This document shows, in pieces, positions 8,737 through 17,296 of a stretch of 31,691 bases of DNA. The DNA comes from a virus, in IMG/VR virus record IMGVR_UViG_3300047357_000301, positions 1 through 31,691 of that record; one strand, given 5' to 3'. Each line of letters opens with the position of its first letter. Positions within the stretch are counted from its first letter, which is position 1. The position numbers and the translations under genes are program-made. Under the pieces are notes generated by a model, which had not been told where the DNA came from, searched no databases, and worked only from the letters and a program-made list of their open reading frames with translations.

Positions 8737-11049
8737 ATGTCAAAAGAAATTTTAATCACTAAACGGGACGGAAGAAAAGAACCATTAGAGTTAGACAAGT
8801 TACACAAAGTAGTCTTCCATGCCTGTGAGAACATTACAGGAGTTAGTGAATCAGAAGTTGAGATAAAATCACACATACAGTTTTACACTGGAATCACCAG
8901 TGCAGAAATCCAAGAGACACTTATCAAAAGTGCGGCAGATCTAATCACAGAAGAAACTCCTAACTATCAATTTGTAGCAGGTAGACTAATTAACTACCAT
9001 TTGCGTAAACAAGTATATGGAACATTTACACCTCCTTGTCTGTGCGATATTATTCAAGATAATATAGACAGAGGTTTTTATGATCCTGAAATCTTAGAAC
9101 TTTACACAAAAGATGAAATCGACGAACTAAGCAACTACATCGTACACGAACGTGACGAAAGTTTAACGTATGCCGCGATGGAACAGTTTAGAGGAAAATA
9201 TTTGGTGCAAAATCGTACAACAGGGGAGATATTTGAAACTCCTCAGGTTGCTTACATGTTGATTTCTGCTACATTGTTTAGTGCATATCCAGAAGAAACT
9301 AGATTGCAGACTGTTAAAGAATACTATGACGCAGTTAGTATGCACTATATTAGTTTGCCTACACCTGTAATGGCTGGTGTACGCACACCGCAAAGACAAT
9401 TTAGTAGTTGTGTACTAATTGAAACAGACGATAGTTTAGACAGCATTAATGCAACTACAACAAGCATAGTTAAGTATGTAAGTCAGAAAGCAGGTATTGG
9501 TATTGGCGCAGGAAAAATTAGAGCAATTGGTTCGCCTATTAGGAGTGGAGACGCAACTCATACAGGAGTTATCCCCTTCTATAAATTATTTCAATCAGCA
9601 GTTAAGTCATGCTCACAAGGTGGAGTAAGAGGTGGAGCGGCCACACTATACTATCCTATTTGGCATTCAGAAATAGAAGATATGCTTGTACTAAAAAATA
9701 ATAAAGGTACAGAAGAGAATCGTGTTAGACACATGGATTATGGTGTACAGTTTAATAAACTAATGTATGAACGTCTAATACAAGGTGGCGACATCACATT
9801 GTTTTCACCACATGATGTTCCGGGTTTATATGAGGCTTTTTATGCAGACCAAGATAAATTCCAAGAACTGTATGAAACAGCAGAACGTAATACAAGAATT
9901 AAAAAGAAAACTATTAAAGCAATTGATCTATTCAGTGCATTTGTTACTGAAAGAAAAGACACAGGTAGAATTTATTTAATGAATGTTGACCATGCTAATA
10001 CACATGGTTCATTTAAAGAAGAAATAGCACCAGTTAGAATGAGTAACTTATGCTGTGAAATTAACCTGCCCACAAAGCCATTAATGAGCAGTAATGATGA
10101 AGATGGCGAAATAGCATTGTGTACATTGTCAGCAATTAACTGGGGAAGAATTAAGAGCCCACAAGAGTTCCAGAAGCCTTGTGAACTTGCTGTAAGAGGC
10201 TTAGACGCACTCTTAGACTACCAGAAATACCCTGTTATTGCGGCACAGTTGGCAACAGAAAAACGTAGACCTTTAGGGGTTGGTATTATTAACTTTGCAT
10301 TTTGGTTAGCAAAGAACGATAGTAATTATCAAGATCCTAATTTAGAATTAGTAGACGAATATGCAGAAGCATGGAGTTACTACTTAATTAAAGCAAGTGC
10401 CGACTTGGCAGTTGAAAAAGGTGCATGTCCAGGTACTAGTGAAACTAAGTACGGAGATGGAATAACACCCAACCAAACTTATAAAGAAGATGTTAACGAA
10501 TTAGTAAAACACAAAGAGAGAATGGACTGGAAAGGATTGCGTAAACAACTCAAAAATACCGGTATTAGAAACTCTACTTTGATGGCATTAATGCCTGCAG
10601 AAACGTCTGCTCAGATAAGTAATAGCACGAACGGAATCGAGCCACCTCGTAGTTTTGTTAGTGTTAAACAAAGTAAACATGGTGTACTCAAACAGGTAGT
10701 TCCGCAGTATGCTAAATTAAAAAATAAGTATGACTTACTTTGGGATCAGACTTCCCCAGAAGGATACTTAAAAATTATGGCAGTTCTACAAAAATACATC
10801 GACCAAGGTATTTCTGTGAACACAAGTTATAACCCTGAACACTTTGAAGATGAAAAAATCCCAATGAGTGTTCTACTACAGCATATCATCATGTTTTATA
10901 AATATGGTGGCAAACAGTTATACTATAACAACACTTACGATGGGCAAGGCGAGATTGATATTGATAAAGAAGAAAATGTCAAAAACGTTCAAGCAAACTT
11001 TGTGACTTCTGTTGTTGAAGATGATGACTGTGACAGTTGTAAGATTTAA
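8737..11049 (+). CDS. nrdA: Ribonucleotide reductase class Ia, large subunit
   Basis: This 770-residue enzyme reduces ribonucleoside diphosphates to deoxyribonucleotides for phage DNA synthesis, together with the NrdB radical subunit encoded next. The N-terminus carries an ATP-cone (ILITKRDGRKEPLELDKLHK). Catalytic residues fall at almost the same numbers as in E. coli: Cys225 (FSSCVL), Asn437, Cys439 and Glu441 (SNLCCEINLPT), Cys462 (ALCTLSAINW), Tyr729-Tyr730 (QLYYNNTY), and the C-terminal thiol pair Cys765/Cys768 (DCDSCKI). It is complete, with no intein or intron. It opens a four-gene operon from a strong sigma70 promoter, which fits early expression. Confidence 0.97.
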   Translation: MSKEILITKRDGRKEPLELDKLHKVVFHACENITGVSESEVEIKSHIQFYTGITSAEIQETLIKSAADLITEETPNYQFVAGRLINYHLRKQVYGTFTPPCLCDIIQDNIDRGFYDPEILELYTKDEIDELSNYIVHERDESLTYAAMEQFRGKYLVQNRTTGEIFETPQVAYMLISATLFSAYPEETRLQTVKEYYDAVSMHYISLPTPVMAGVRTPQRQFSSCVLIETDDSLDSINATTTSIVKYVSQKAGIGIGAGKIRAIGSPIRSGDATHTGVIPFYKLFQSAVKSCSQGGVRGGAATLYYPIWHSEIEDMLVLKNNKGTEENRVRHMDYGVQFNKLMYERLIQGGDITLFSPHDVPGLYEAFYADQDKFQELYETAERNTRIKKKTIKAIDLFSAFVTERKDTGRIYLMNVDHANTHGSFKEEIAPVRMSNLCCEINLPTKPLMSSNDEDGEIALCTLSAINWGRIKSPQEFQKPCELAVRGLDALLDYQKYPVIAAQLATEKRRPLGVGIINFAFWLAKNDSNYQDPNLELVDEYAEAWSYYLIKASADLAVEKGACPGTSETKYGDGITPNQTYKEDVNELVKHKERMDWKGLRKQLKNTGIRNSTLMALMPAETSAQISNSTNGIEPPRSFVSVKQSKHGVLKQVVPQYAKLKNKYDLLWDQTSPEGYLKIMAVLQKYIDQGISVNTSYNPEHFEDEKIPMSVLLQHIIMFYKYGGKQLYYNNTYDGQGEIDIDKEENVKNVQANFVTSVVEDDDCDSCKI

Positions 11050-11060
11050 GGAAAAAGTTA

Positions 11061-12188
11061 ATGTCAGTATTTAATTCCAAGCCTAAGGATCATACTAAGG
11101 CTACTATGTTTCTCGACCAGAGTGGTGGAGTAAATGTACAGCGATATGATACTTTAAAATATAGGCAGTTTGATAAACTAACTGATAAGCAGTTAGGATT
11201 CTTTTGGCGGCCAGAAGAAGTAGATATAACTAAAGATACAAAAGATTTTAGAGATTTAACTAATCACGAACAGCATATTTTTACTAGTAATTTAAAAAGA
11301 CAAATTATTTTAGATAGTGTTCAAGGACGTTCACCTAACTTAGCATTGTTGCCTATTGTTAGTATTCCTGAATTAGAAACATGGATTGAAACATGGGCAT
11401 TCTCAGAAACAATCCATAGCAGAAGTTATACACATATTATTAGAAATGTGTACTCAGACCCAAGTAGTGTATTTGATGAAATGTTAAACATCAAAGAAAT
11501 AACAGATTGCTCAGACACTATTAGCAAACACTATGATGAACTCATAGAAGGTGTAAGTTATTTAAACTTATTAGGCATAGGTACTCATACAGTAAACGGC
11601 AAGAAAGTTACAGTTGACTTATATGATATCAAAAAGAAACTGTGGTTATGCTTAATGAGTGTAAATATACTTGAAGGTGTACGTTTTTATGTATCATTTG
11701 CATGTAGTTGGGCCTTTGCAGAACTTAAAAAGATGGAAGGTAATGCAAAGATTATTAAACTTATTGCTAGAGATGAGAACGTTCACTTAGCAAGTACTCA
11801 GCAAATGTTAAAACTGTTAAAAACAGATGACAAAGATTTTGCCAAGATTGCAAAAGAAACTGAAGGTGCCTGCTTAGAAATGTTTATGGAAGCCGTACAA
11901 CAAGAAAAGGCTTGGGCTGATTACTTGTTTGAAGGTGGCAGTATGATAGGACTAAATGCCGAACTACTCAAAAATTACATTGAGTGGATAGGTGCTAAAC
12001 GTATGAGAGCAGTTGGATTAACATGCCCTTATACAGTTAGTGCAAGTAATCCTTTACCATGGACACAAAAATGGATTAGTGGTGGCGAGGTACAAGTAGC
12101 ACCACAAGAGACAGAAATTAGTAGTTATGTTATTGGTGGTACTAAACAAGACGTAACAGAAGACACATTTAAAGGATTGAGTTTATAA
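11061..12188 (+). CDS. nrdB: Ribonucleotide reductase class Ia, small subunit
   Basis: This 375-residue diiron protein generates and stores the tyrosyl radical used by NrdA. The ligands are present one residue later than in E. coli: Asp85, Glu116, His119, Glu205, Glu239 and His242 (ARDENVHL). The radical Tyr123 sits in SRSYTHIIRN. Long stretches are almost the same as in the enterobacterial enzyme (SIPELETW, HSRSYTHIIRN, GSMIGLN, VQVAPQE). The presence of the tyrosine argues against a class Ic or tyrosine-free form. Eleven bases separate it from nrdA, with AAGGA as ribosome binding site, and it overlaps the glutaredoxin gene by one base. Confidence 0.97.
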   Translation: MSVFNSKPKDHTKATMFLDQSGGVNVQRYDTLKYRQFDKLTDKQLGFFWRPEEVDITKDTKDFRDLTNHEQHIFTSNLKRQIILDSVQGRSPNLALLPIVSIPELETWIETWAFSETIHSRSYTHIIRNVYSDPSSVFDEMLNIKEITDCSDTISKHYDELIEGVSYLNLLGIGTHTVNGKKVTVDLYDIKKKLWLCLMSVNILEGVRFYVSFACSWAFAELKKMEGNAKIIKLIARDENVHLASTQQMLKLLKTDDKDFAKIAKETEGACLEMFMEAVQQEKAWADYLFEGGSMIGLNAELLKNYIEWIGAKRMRAVGLTCPYTVSASNPLPWTQKWISGGEVQVAPQETEISSYVIGGTKQDVTEDTFKGLSL

Positions 12189-12418
12189 TGATAGTAGAAA
12201 TTTATAGCAAACCTGCTTGTCCCTTTTGTGTACAAGCAAAAGCATTAGCAGAAAGAGAAGGATACGAACTAACATATAAAATGTTAGATGAAGATTTTGA
12301 TAGAGAAACACTAATGGAAACATTTCCAGGTGCAAGAACTTTCCCACAAATTATAGTTGATGGAGAGAAAATAGGTGGCTTTACAGAATTTAAAGCAATA
12401 GTGGATGCGACTAAGTAA
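12188..12418 (+). CDS. Dithiol glutaredoxin
   Basis: This 76-residue thioredoxin-fold protein has the active site CPFC (Cys11 and Cys14), the cis-proline segment TFPQI and the glutathione-binding GGFTEF. It most likely reduces the C-terminal cysteines of the phage NrdA using glutathione. It is translationally coupled on both sides (TAATG at 12186 and TAATG at 12416). It is distinct from the monothiol CGFS glutaredoxin at 25326. Confidence 0.93.
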   Translation: MIVEIYSKPACPFCVQAKALAEREGYELTYKMLDEDFDRETLMETFPGARTFPQIIVDGEKIGGFTEFKAIVDATK

Positions 12419-12729
12419 TGTTTAAAGAAATGTTAAATGACTTAATAACAAAAACAGTCACAGTAAGAAGTATTAATAATGATGAGTTTATTGGTAAACT
12501 AATATCAATAGACGACAAGTACATTGTTATCCAAAACCCAAGATCAGTTTTAATTAATGGGCCAGATGTTATTTTAGGACCATTTGTTTTAACTGCTAAA
12601 GCAAATATTGTTCCCATGCAGTTAAACAACATTTTATGTGTTGTTGAAACATTAGCAGACGCGGAAAAAGATTACTTGGAATCTATTCTAGAAGAAGAAG
12701 ATGCTGAGGCATCTACTGAAGAAGATTAA
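12418..12729 (+). CDS. Sm-like small protein
   Basis: This 103-residue protein has a pattern typical of the Sm/LSm fold: KTVTVRSINNDEFIGKLISI, then DDKYIVIQNP, then IVPMQLNNILCVV. An acidic tail (EEEDAEASTEED) follows. Similar small proteins occur in marine T4-like phages without an experimentally established role. An RNA-binding or oligomeric scaffold role is inference from the fold resemblance. It is the last gene of the nrd operon and is followed by a probable terminator. Confidence 0.7.
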   Translation: MFKEMLNDLITKTVTVRSINNDEFIGKLISIDDKYIVIQNPRSVLINGPDVILGPFVLTAKANIVPMQLNNILCVVETLADAEKDYLESILEEEDAEASTEED

Positions 12730-12743
12730 CGGTACTCATTTGG

Positions 12744-12770
12744 GTATAGCAGTTATGTTGCTGTATTTTT
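12744..12770 (+). terminator. Probable Rho-independent terminator after nrd operon
   Basis: GTATAGCA and TGCTGTAT form an eight-base stem (two wobble pairs) around a seven-base loop, followed by a run of T. It would separate the sigma70-driven nrd operon from the late PAAR gene. Confidence 0.5.
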
Positions 12771-12791
12771 ACATGGCAGTATTTTTATTAG

Positions 12792-12798
12792 ATAAATA
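12792..12798 (+). promoter_or_regulatory. T4-type late promoter box, 5 nt before ATG
   Basis: ATAAATA, then ATAGT, then the ATG of the PAAR gene at 12804. There is no Shine-Dalgarno sequence. The arrangement is the same as at 24806, where even the five-base spacer is identical. Confidence 0.7.
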
Positions 12799-12803
12799 AT
12801 AGT

Positions 12804-13088
12804 ATGTTCGGAATAGGTAAAGTAGGTATGTCAATGTGCGGGCCAGGTGGTATTGTAACAGGTCCAGGTGCTCCTATGGTACTTGCCGAAGGTATGCCTG
12901 TAAGTGTAGCCGCAGATGGTGTTAAACCACACGGTGAGAATATGCATGCCAAACCAACTATTCTTCCACCAACATGTAGTAAAACTGTATTTGCAATGGG
13001 TAAACCAGTTGCAATGCAAAAACAAACTACAGCCACATGTGGTGATCCACTGACATTAGGTGCTGTTACTGTTAAAGTTGGTATCTAA
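12804..13088 (+). CDS. PAAR-domain spike tip protein
   Basis: This 94-residue protein has the repeated PAAR pattern: GPGAPMVLAEGMPVSV, HGENMH, TVFAMGKPVA and CGDP. His43, His48, Cys58 and Cys79 are candidates for zinc binding at the apex. In T4 the corresponding protein gp5.4 caps the needle of the central tail spike and helps pierce the outer membrane. The gene is transcribed from its own leaderless late promoter, as expected for a virion part. The last four bases overlap the convergent gene on the other strand. Confidence 0.92.
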   Translation: MFGIGKVGMSMCGPGGIVTGPGAPMVLAEGMPVSVAADGVKPHGENMHAKPTILPPTCSKTVFAMGKPVAMQKQTTATCGDPLTLGAVTVKVGI

Positions 13089-14125
13089 CTAAAGTACGAT
13101 TGTACTTTTCTTTTTTCTAAAAACTCTTGATCAAACTTTTGTGCGTAGTATAATGTCTTTAAGGCATATTCATCTGTGATACCTATTTTAGACACAGTTT
13201 TGTTTGTCATTTTCCAATCCGGACTTAGCATGTTTACAAACATATAAAATTCTTCACCATTTTCTGCAACATGTCCAGACGGTGTAATATGTATATCTTC
13301 TTTGTTAGGATTGTCAAACTTTTGTAGTTGTTGATGTTTAATTAAATGACTTACCATAGGAGAATCTAATAAACCTCTTCCTTCCCTTTCAGCAACAAAA
13401 GTTCTTAAACTGTTATAGTTTGCTAAATGTCTTTGTAAAGGTACAGGTTTTAAATTTGCAAACTTGTCTTTAATTTCTCTGAGTTGCACATGGTCGTGAT
13501 CGTCATCTAACATTTCTGTTTCTAAATCAACAGGCACTACATCATATAACCAATTACCTTCTTGATCAATTACTACAGAACCTACATTATCATTCTTTAT
13601 GCCTGGTGTAAATTTTATTTTAACACTTCTCTGAGCACAGAACGTTGTTATAAAAGGTATTTGATGTTTGTTATGTTCATACACAAAGAACTCTACCATT
13701 GCGTTAGAGTTTGCTAAACTAAGCACATTAGCAACTGATTCCCAGGTTTGTCCTAAAAATATTTTACCACACTCTTGTTCAAAGCCATCGCAAAATACAT
13801 GTATCATTGCTTGGTGTTGTTTTAATGTTTGTACTGTCTTTGATGGTATCATACCATATGTAGATATTGTAAGCATACCACCTACTAGTTTAGATATACG
13901 AGTTGCGTCTTTCCAAAGTCCTGCATCGCCGTATGTACTTTTTAAATATATAGGCTCGTCAAACACAAAGAAGCCCTCTGAGATACTGTCTAAACTGTGT
14001 AGTACAGTTTCTAAGTCTAAGTTAAGTTCTGGGTAGTCTCTTTTGCCGAAGCGATGTTGTGCCCATTGTCCTTGCGAACTTAATGGATTATAAACTGTGC
14101 TGTGTGTTGTAGGATCTATATTCAT
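13085..14125 (-). CDS. Unknown protein, possible radical-SAM-like fold without cluster cysteines
   Basis: I do not recognise a named family for this 346-residue protein. The first 180 residues follow the rhythm of a radical SAM barrel: FDEPIYLKSTYGDAGLW followed by a helix; GGMLTISTYGMIP; MIHVFCDGFEQ; GQTWESVANVLSLAN; VEFFVYEHNKHQI. No CxxxCxxC motif is present, so it cannot bind the usual iron-sulfur cluster. The C-terminal part is charged and helical. It could be a degenerate member acting as a binding or scaffold protein, or an unrelated alpha/beta protein. It lies downstream of the subtilase, and its probable promoter lies within a terminator hairpin. Confidence 0.7.
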   Translation of the reverse strand: MNIDPTTHSTVYNPLSSQGQWAQHRFGKRDYPELNLDLETVLHSLDSISEGFFVFDEPIYLKSTYGDAGLWKDATRISKLVGGMLTISTYGMIPSKTVQTLKQHQAMIHVFCDGFEQECGKIFLGQTWESVANVLSLANSNAMVEFFVYEHNKHQIPFITTFCAQRSVKIKFTPGIKNDNVGSVVIDQEGNWLYDVVPVDLETEMLDDDHDHVQLREIKDKFANLKPVPLQRHLANYNSLRTFVAEREGRGLLDSPMVSHLIKHQQLQKFDNPNKEDIHITPSGHVAENGEEFYMFVNMLSPDWKMTNKTVSKIGITDEYALKTLYYAQKFDQEFLEKRKVQSYFS

Positions 14126-14126
14126 A

Positions 14127-14159
14127 AAAAAACCGTACTAGTATTTAGCACGGTTTTTT
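14127..14159 (-). terminator. Terminator hairpin after subtilase gene
   Basis: AAAAAACCGT and ACGGTTTTTT are perfect inverted arms around a 13-base loop, starting 15 bases past the stop of the subtilase gene. It has a T-run on both strands, so it could work in both directions, although no plus-strand gene ends here. Confidence 0.75.
14142..14148 (-). promoter_or_regulatory. Late-type box inside terminator loop
   Basis: On the minus strand the hairpin loop reads GCTAAATACTAGT, which includes a CTAAATA late-type box. A start six bases past it (about 14136) would give a leader of about 11 bases, mostly T, without a Shine-Dalgarno sequence before the ATG at 14125. Confidence 0.4.
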
Positions 14160-14174
14160 ATTAATTAAAACTTA

Positions 14175-15728
14175 TTACGGTTTCTGGTTGTAAGCAGACT
14201 CGTAGTTTACAACTTCATCATATGACGTATCATCTGAATCATAATAGAATGTTTTAGGATTTTGATCTATGTCAAGTTCTGAAACATTTGTTGTGTAAAG
14301 TCCTACTGAGTATTCTTCTACCATTGTTGCCGCTGTAGTATCTGATCCTGTTCCTGGAACACTACCTCTAATAGCAAACAAGTATATACCTGGTGCTCTA
14401 TCTGCCGGGCAATTAGATGTTGAATCAATAGTAACAACACCTGTGTTTAGATCAACACTTATCCAAGGTGGACATGGAGCAAAGTCAAGTATCTTCTTGT
14501 TAGTAGCATTTGAATTTAATCCTAAGTCTACTGTACTTGCTGTAGCACCGTGTTTTACGTTTGCAATTCTTCCTGATGGTACAGTTGTTAGTACTCTTGA
14601 ATCTACGTTCTTAGTTGTAATAGCAGATTTATAAACACCTGCATAGTCAACGTTTGGATCTGAGTTATCAAAAGTTAAGTTGAAAATACCTGTGGCGTGA
14701 CCTGCCATTAGCATTTCTTCTTTAATCTCACTTGAGGATGCCGCTGTATCTCTTTCAACATAGTGTGTTGTGATACCTGCAACTAATCCTGCTGATAGAC
14801 TTGTTCCTGTACTACCAACATAATTTGATACGTTTGAAAAATCTGCAACATCTATGCCTACACCGTATGCAAAAATATCAAGTTCAGCACCATAGTTAAT
14901 AAAACTATTGCTTGAACTGTAAGGTGCGTTAGTAAATGATGTTACTTGTTCATCTGAGTTATAAGAACCTACTGTTACGATTTGGTCAACACCTGCTGGA
15001 GATTTAGTATTAACGTTGACACCATCGTTACCTGCCGCCGCTACAACAACTAGGTTACTTGCATTCATTTCTAAAACCTTTGCATCAACAAATGCATTAG
15101 TAGGTATTGTCCATGGCAGACATACTGATTTAACATTTGATTGTGTATTAGCCTTGTGGTGTACAAGTACAGCACTTAATGAATTAATAATATCACCGAT
15201 TGTTACAGTACCACCGTTTGCGTTAAACAGTTTTACGTTCTGTAAAATACAGTCTTTTGCAGAACCAATGTTCTTACCAACAATCATTGAGGCAACTGCT
15301 GTTCCATGACCGGCTTCATCACCGTAGTCACTTATTGCATCATTGTCGCCAAAGTTTGTCCATAAGTTTTGAATTTGTCTTCCGTCGAATTCTGCGTGGG
15401 AAGTGTTGATGCCTGTATCAACTAAATATACGAATTTACCACTACCAGTTCTTGCAGGATTCCAAGGTCTCTCACCTGATGAGTGAATACATCTGTCTAA
15501 GTGTGACGTAGAAAATGTAGCACCTGCTTGTACTGTAAGTGTTACTGATTCAGATGCATCTTGGCTGGCAGTTACACCAACTATAGCATCTTTCTGTGCC
15601 TCTGTAGCCTCTATTTCGTACGTTAAGTTAAAGCCTAATGTACTAACTACACTGGCACCTGCTGTAGTAATCGCACTTTGGGCCGCCGTATCATCGGCAC
15701 TATTCATGCTCACTAAGTATCTTGCCAT
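14175..15728 (-). CDS. Subtilisin-like serine protease (S8) with Ig-like C-terminal domain
   Basis: This 517-residue protein has the full catalytic triad: Asp104 (YLVDTGINTSH), His141 (GHGTAVASMIVG) and Ser310 (GTSLSAGLVAG), with oxyanion Asn234 (AAAGNDG). Residues about 1-68 resemble an I9-type propeptide, so autoprocessing is likely. Residues about 405-480 (PPWISVDLNTGVVTI, GIYLFAIRG) look like a putative Ig/cadherin-like domain of the kind found on extracellular and virion proteins. No signal peptide is seen. A late box lies upstream, and GGAGAT is the ribosome binding site. It is probably a virion-bound protease acting on host surface proteins or in particle maturation; which of these is undetermined. 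Confidence 0.9.
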   Translation of the reverse strand: MARYLVSMNSADDTAAQSAITTAGASVVSTLGFNLTYEIEATEAQKDAIVGVTASQDASESVTLTVQAGATFSTSHLDRCIHSSGERPWNPARTGSGKFVYLVDTGINTSHAEFDGRQIQNLWTNFGDNDAISDYGDEAGHGTAVASMIVGKNIGSAKDCILQNVKLFNANGGTVTIGDIINSLSAVLVHHKANTQSNVKSVCLPWTIPTNAFVDAKVLEMNASNLVVVAAAGNDGVNVNTKSPAGVDQIVTVGSYNSDEQVTSFTNAPYSSSNSFINYGAELDIFAYGVGIDVADFSNVSNYVGSTGTSLSAGLVAGITTHYVERDTAASSSEIKEEMLMAGHATGIFNLTFDNSDPNVDYAGVYKSAITTKNVDSRVLTTVPSGRIANVKHGATASTVDLGLNSNATNKKILDFAPCPPWISVDLNTGVVTIDSTSNCPADRAPGIYLFAIRGSVPGTGSDTTAATMVEEYSVGLYTTNVSELDIDQNPKTFYYDSDDTSYDEVVNYESAYNQKP

Positions 15729-15775
15729 GTTTTTATCTCCAATAAAGTTCTTTGTTGAAACTAATTTATACTAAG

Positions 15776-15782
15776 TATTTAT
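15776..15782 (-). promoter_or_regulatory. T4-type late promoter box for subtilase
   Basis: On the minus strand, TGATAAATAC lies 47 bases before the ATG at 15728. The leader carries GGAGAT as ribosome binding site. A second weaker match, TATAAAT, follows it. It occupies the divergent gap to the plus-strand gene at 15810. Confidence 0.6.
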
Positions 15783-15809
15783 CATAAACGTCGAGGAATC
15801 AAACCTTTA

Positions 15810-16916
15810 ATGGAAAATACAACTGTTACAATTGGCAACACTAAAACTGTAGAACTAGACTTTGAAACAGGTACAACTGATATCTATTTAGAAAAACCTA
15901 GCCAACCTAACCTAATGAACTTGTTTGAGGAACAGTTAGGAAAGTTAGAGGGTGTCACTGTTTGTTTGAGTGGAGGTCTTGACAGTCAGTTTTCAGCAAA
16001 CTTGGCTAAAAAGTTTTGCAAAGACGTAAATGCAGTATGTTTTAGATTTATGTGGAACGATATTGTAATGAATGCAGATGATGTTGTAACAGCACAAGAA
16101 TTTGCAAATAAAATAGATTTAGAATTGCATTATGAAGATATAGATGCAAAAGATCATTTAGAAAACAATTTAGTTGAGTACACTAGAAAGTATGCAACAT
16201 TGAGTCCTCAAATATCTTTACAGTTAGCGGCAATTAAAAATTCTAAGTTCAATGACAGAATACTAATGCTAGGCGGAGAAGCACCTAAGTGTGTTGTAAG
16301 CAAAGATCAAAACTCAGTATATTTAGAACGTAAAAACTATTTCGATGATGAGGGCAAACCTATAACTCCAAGTGGTGTATCGTCATCTTTCTATTTTATT
16401 TTCAATGCACCGTTTATTAATTTAGAACAGGAGCACGGCTTACATATTATAAAAGATCCGTTTTTGCTTACACCTGAAATATTGTATGCAGGTTACTATC
16501 AAAACAAATACGCAATAGAGTCTTTTGGACAATGCCTACAAACAGCAAATGGACAAAAACGTAATGGAGAAATATACAAGCAAAACTATTATAAGTCTTT
16601 TGAAGATTTTGAATATGTATTCCCACTTGCAAAACGTACAGGTTTTGAAAACTTAAAATTTTATCTTGCATCACAAACAGGAAACTTTGACGAGTTTGAT
16701 GAATTATATAGAGTGCCTCTACTTAATATTGCAAGAGAAACATCTTGGTACAATCCTAGACTGTTTGACGCAGGAAGTAGAAGTGCATTTTCTAGAAAAG
16801 TAAATCCTATAAATTTTTATAGCGAAGATTCTGCAACTGAACTAGAAGATATTGTTTTGAATAGTGTTAGAGAAACTGAGCCAACGTCTTGCAACGTTTA
16901 TAACTTTGATTGGTGA
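15810..16916 (+). CDS. PP-loop ATP pyrophosphatase, asparagine-synthase-like
   Basis: This 368-residue protein has the PP-loop VCLSGGLDSQFSANLAKKF (residues 51-69), which binds ATP and activates a carboxylate or carbonyl by adenylation. Family relatives are the synthetase domain of asparagine synthase, QueC and related enzymes. There is no N-terminal glutaminase domain, since Cys2 is absent, so any ammonia would be free or supplied by a partner. The C-terminal half is aromatic-rich and not recognisable. It is coupled by TGATG to a zinc peptidase gene. Possible roles include amidation or modification of a small molecule, a nucleobase or a protein; the substrate is unknown. Confidence 0.8.
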   Translation: MENTTVTIGNTKTVELDFETGTTDIYLEKPSQPNLMNLFEEQLGKLEGVTVCLSGGLDSQFSANLAKKFCKDVNAVCFRFMWNDIVMNADDVVTAQEFANKIDLELHYEDIDAKDHLENNLVEYTRKYATLSPQISLQLAAIKNSKFNDRILMLGGEAPKCVVSKDQNSVYLERKNYFDDEGKPITPSGVSSSFYFIFNAPFINLEQEHGLHIIKDPFLLTPEILYAGYYQNKYAIESFGQCLQTANGQKRNGEIYKQNYYKSFEDFEYVFPLAKRTGFENLKFYLASQTGNFDEFDELYRVPLLNIARETSWYNPRLFDAGSRSAFSRKVNPINFYSEDSATELEDIVLNSVRETEPTSCNVYNFDW

Positions 16917-17296
16917 TGTTAAACATTTACTTGTCAGGACAAATCAAAAACAAAAAACAAGTAGAAGATTTTTGCTACAAAGTATTACATCACTTTTTTA
17001 AGAATAGAATAAAAAGAGAAATTGATATAGACATTAGGTTATGTAAATATCTCCCAGATGGTTCTGCAGGTGGTTGTTATGGCGACCATGAAAACATTGT
17101 TATTGAAGTAGCCAAAGGCACACAGATACCTAATCAAAGATACATGTTATACGATTACAAAGAAGTAATTGTAACACTTGCACATGAACTAGTACATGCA
17201 AAACAGCATATAAGAAAAGAAAAGTTTAAATGCCCCCAACGTGAGTTTGAAGCATATAACTTGGAATATGATTTATATGATTTGTATTGGGACTAG
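16916..17296 (+). CDS. Small zinc metallopeptidase-like protein (HExxH)
   Basis: I choose the ATG at 16916, which overlaps the preceding TGA, rather than the TTG and GTG codons just before it. The 126-residue product has the zinc motif HELVHAKQH (His90, Glu91, His94) in a hydrophobic helix, and a downstream Glu110 or Glu112 (QREFEAYNLE) as likely third ligand. This is the layout of SprT-like or gluzincin peptidases. The tail is rich in Tyr and Asp (YDLYDLYWD). It lies in an operon with the PP-loop enzyme. The target is unknown. The end overlaps the convergent small gene. Confidence 0.8.
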   Translation: MLNIYLSGQIKNKKQVEDFCYKVLHHFFKNRIKREIDIDIRLCKYLPDGSAGGCYGDHENIVIEVAKGTQIPNQRYMLYDYKEVIVTLAHELVHAKQHIRKEKFKCPQREFEAYNLEYDLYDLYWD

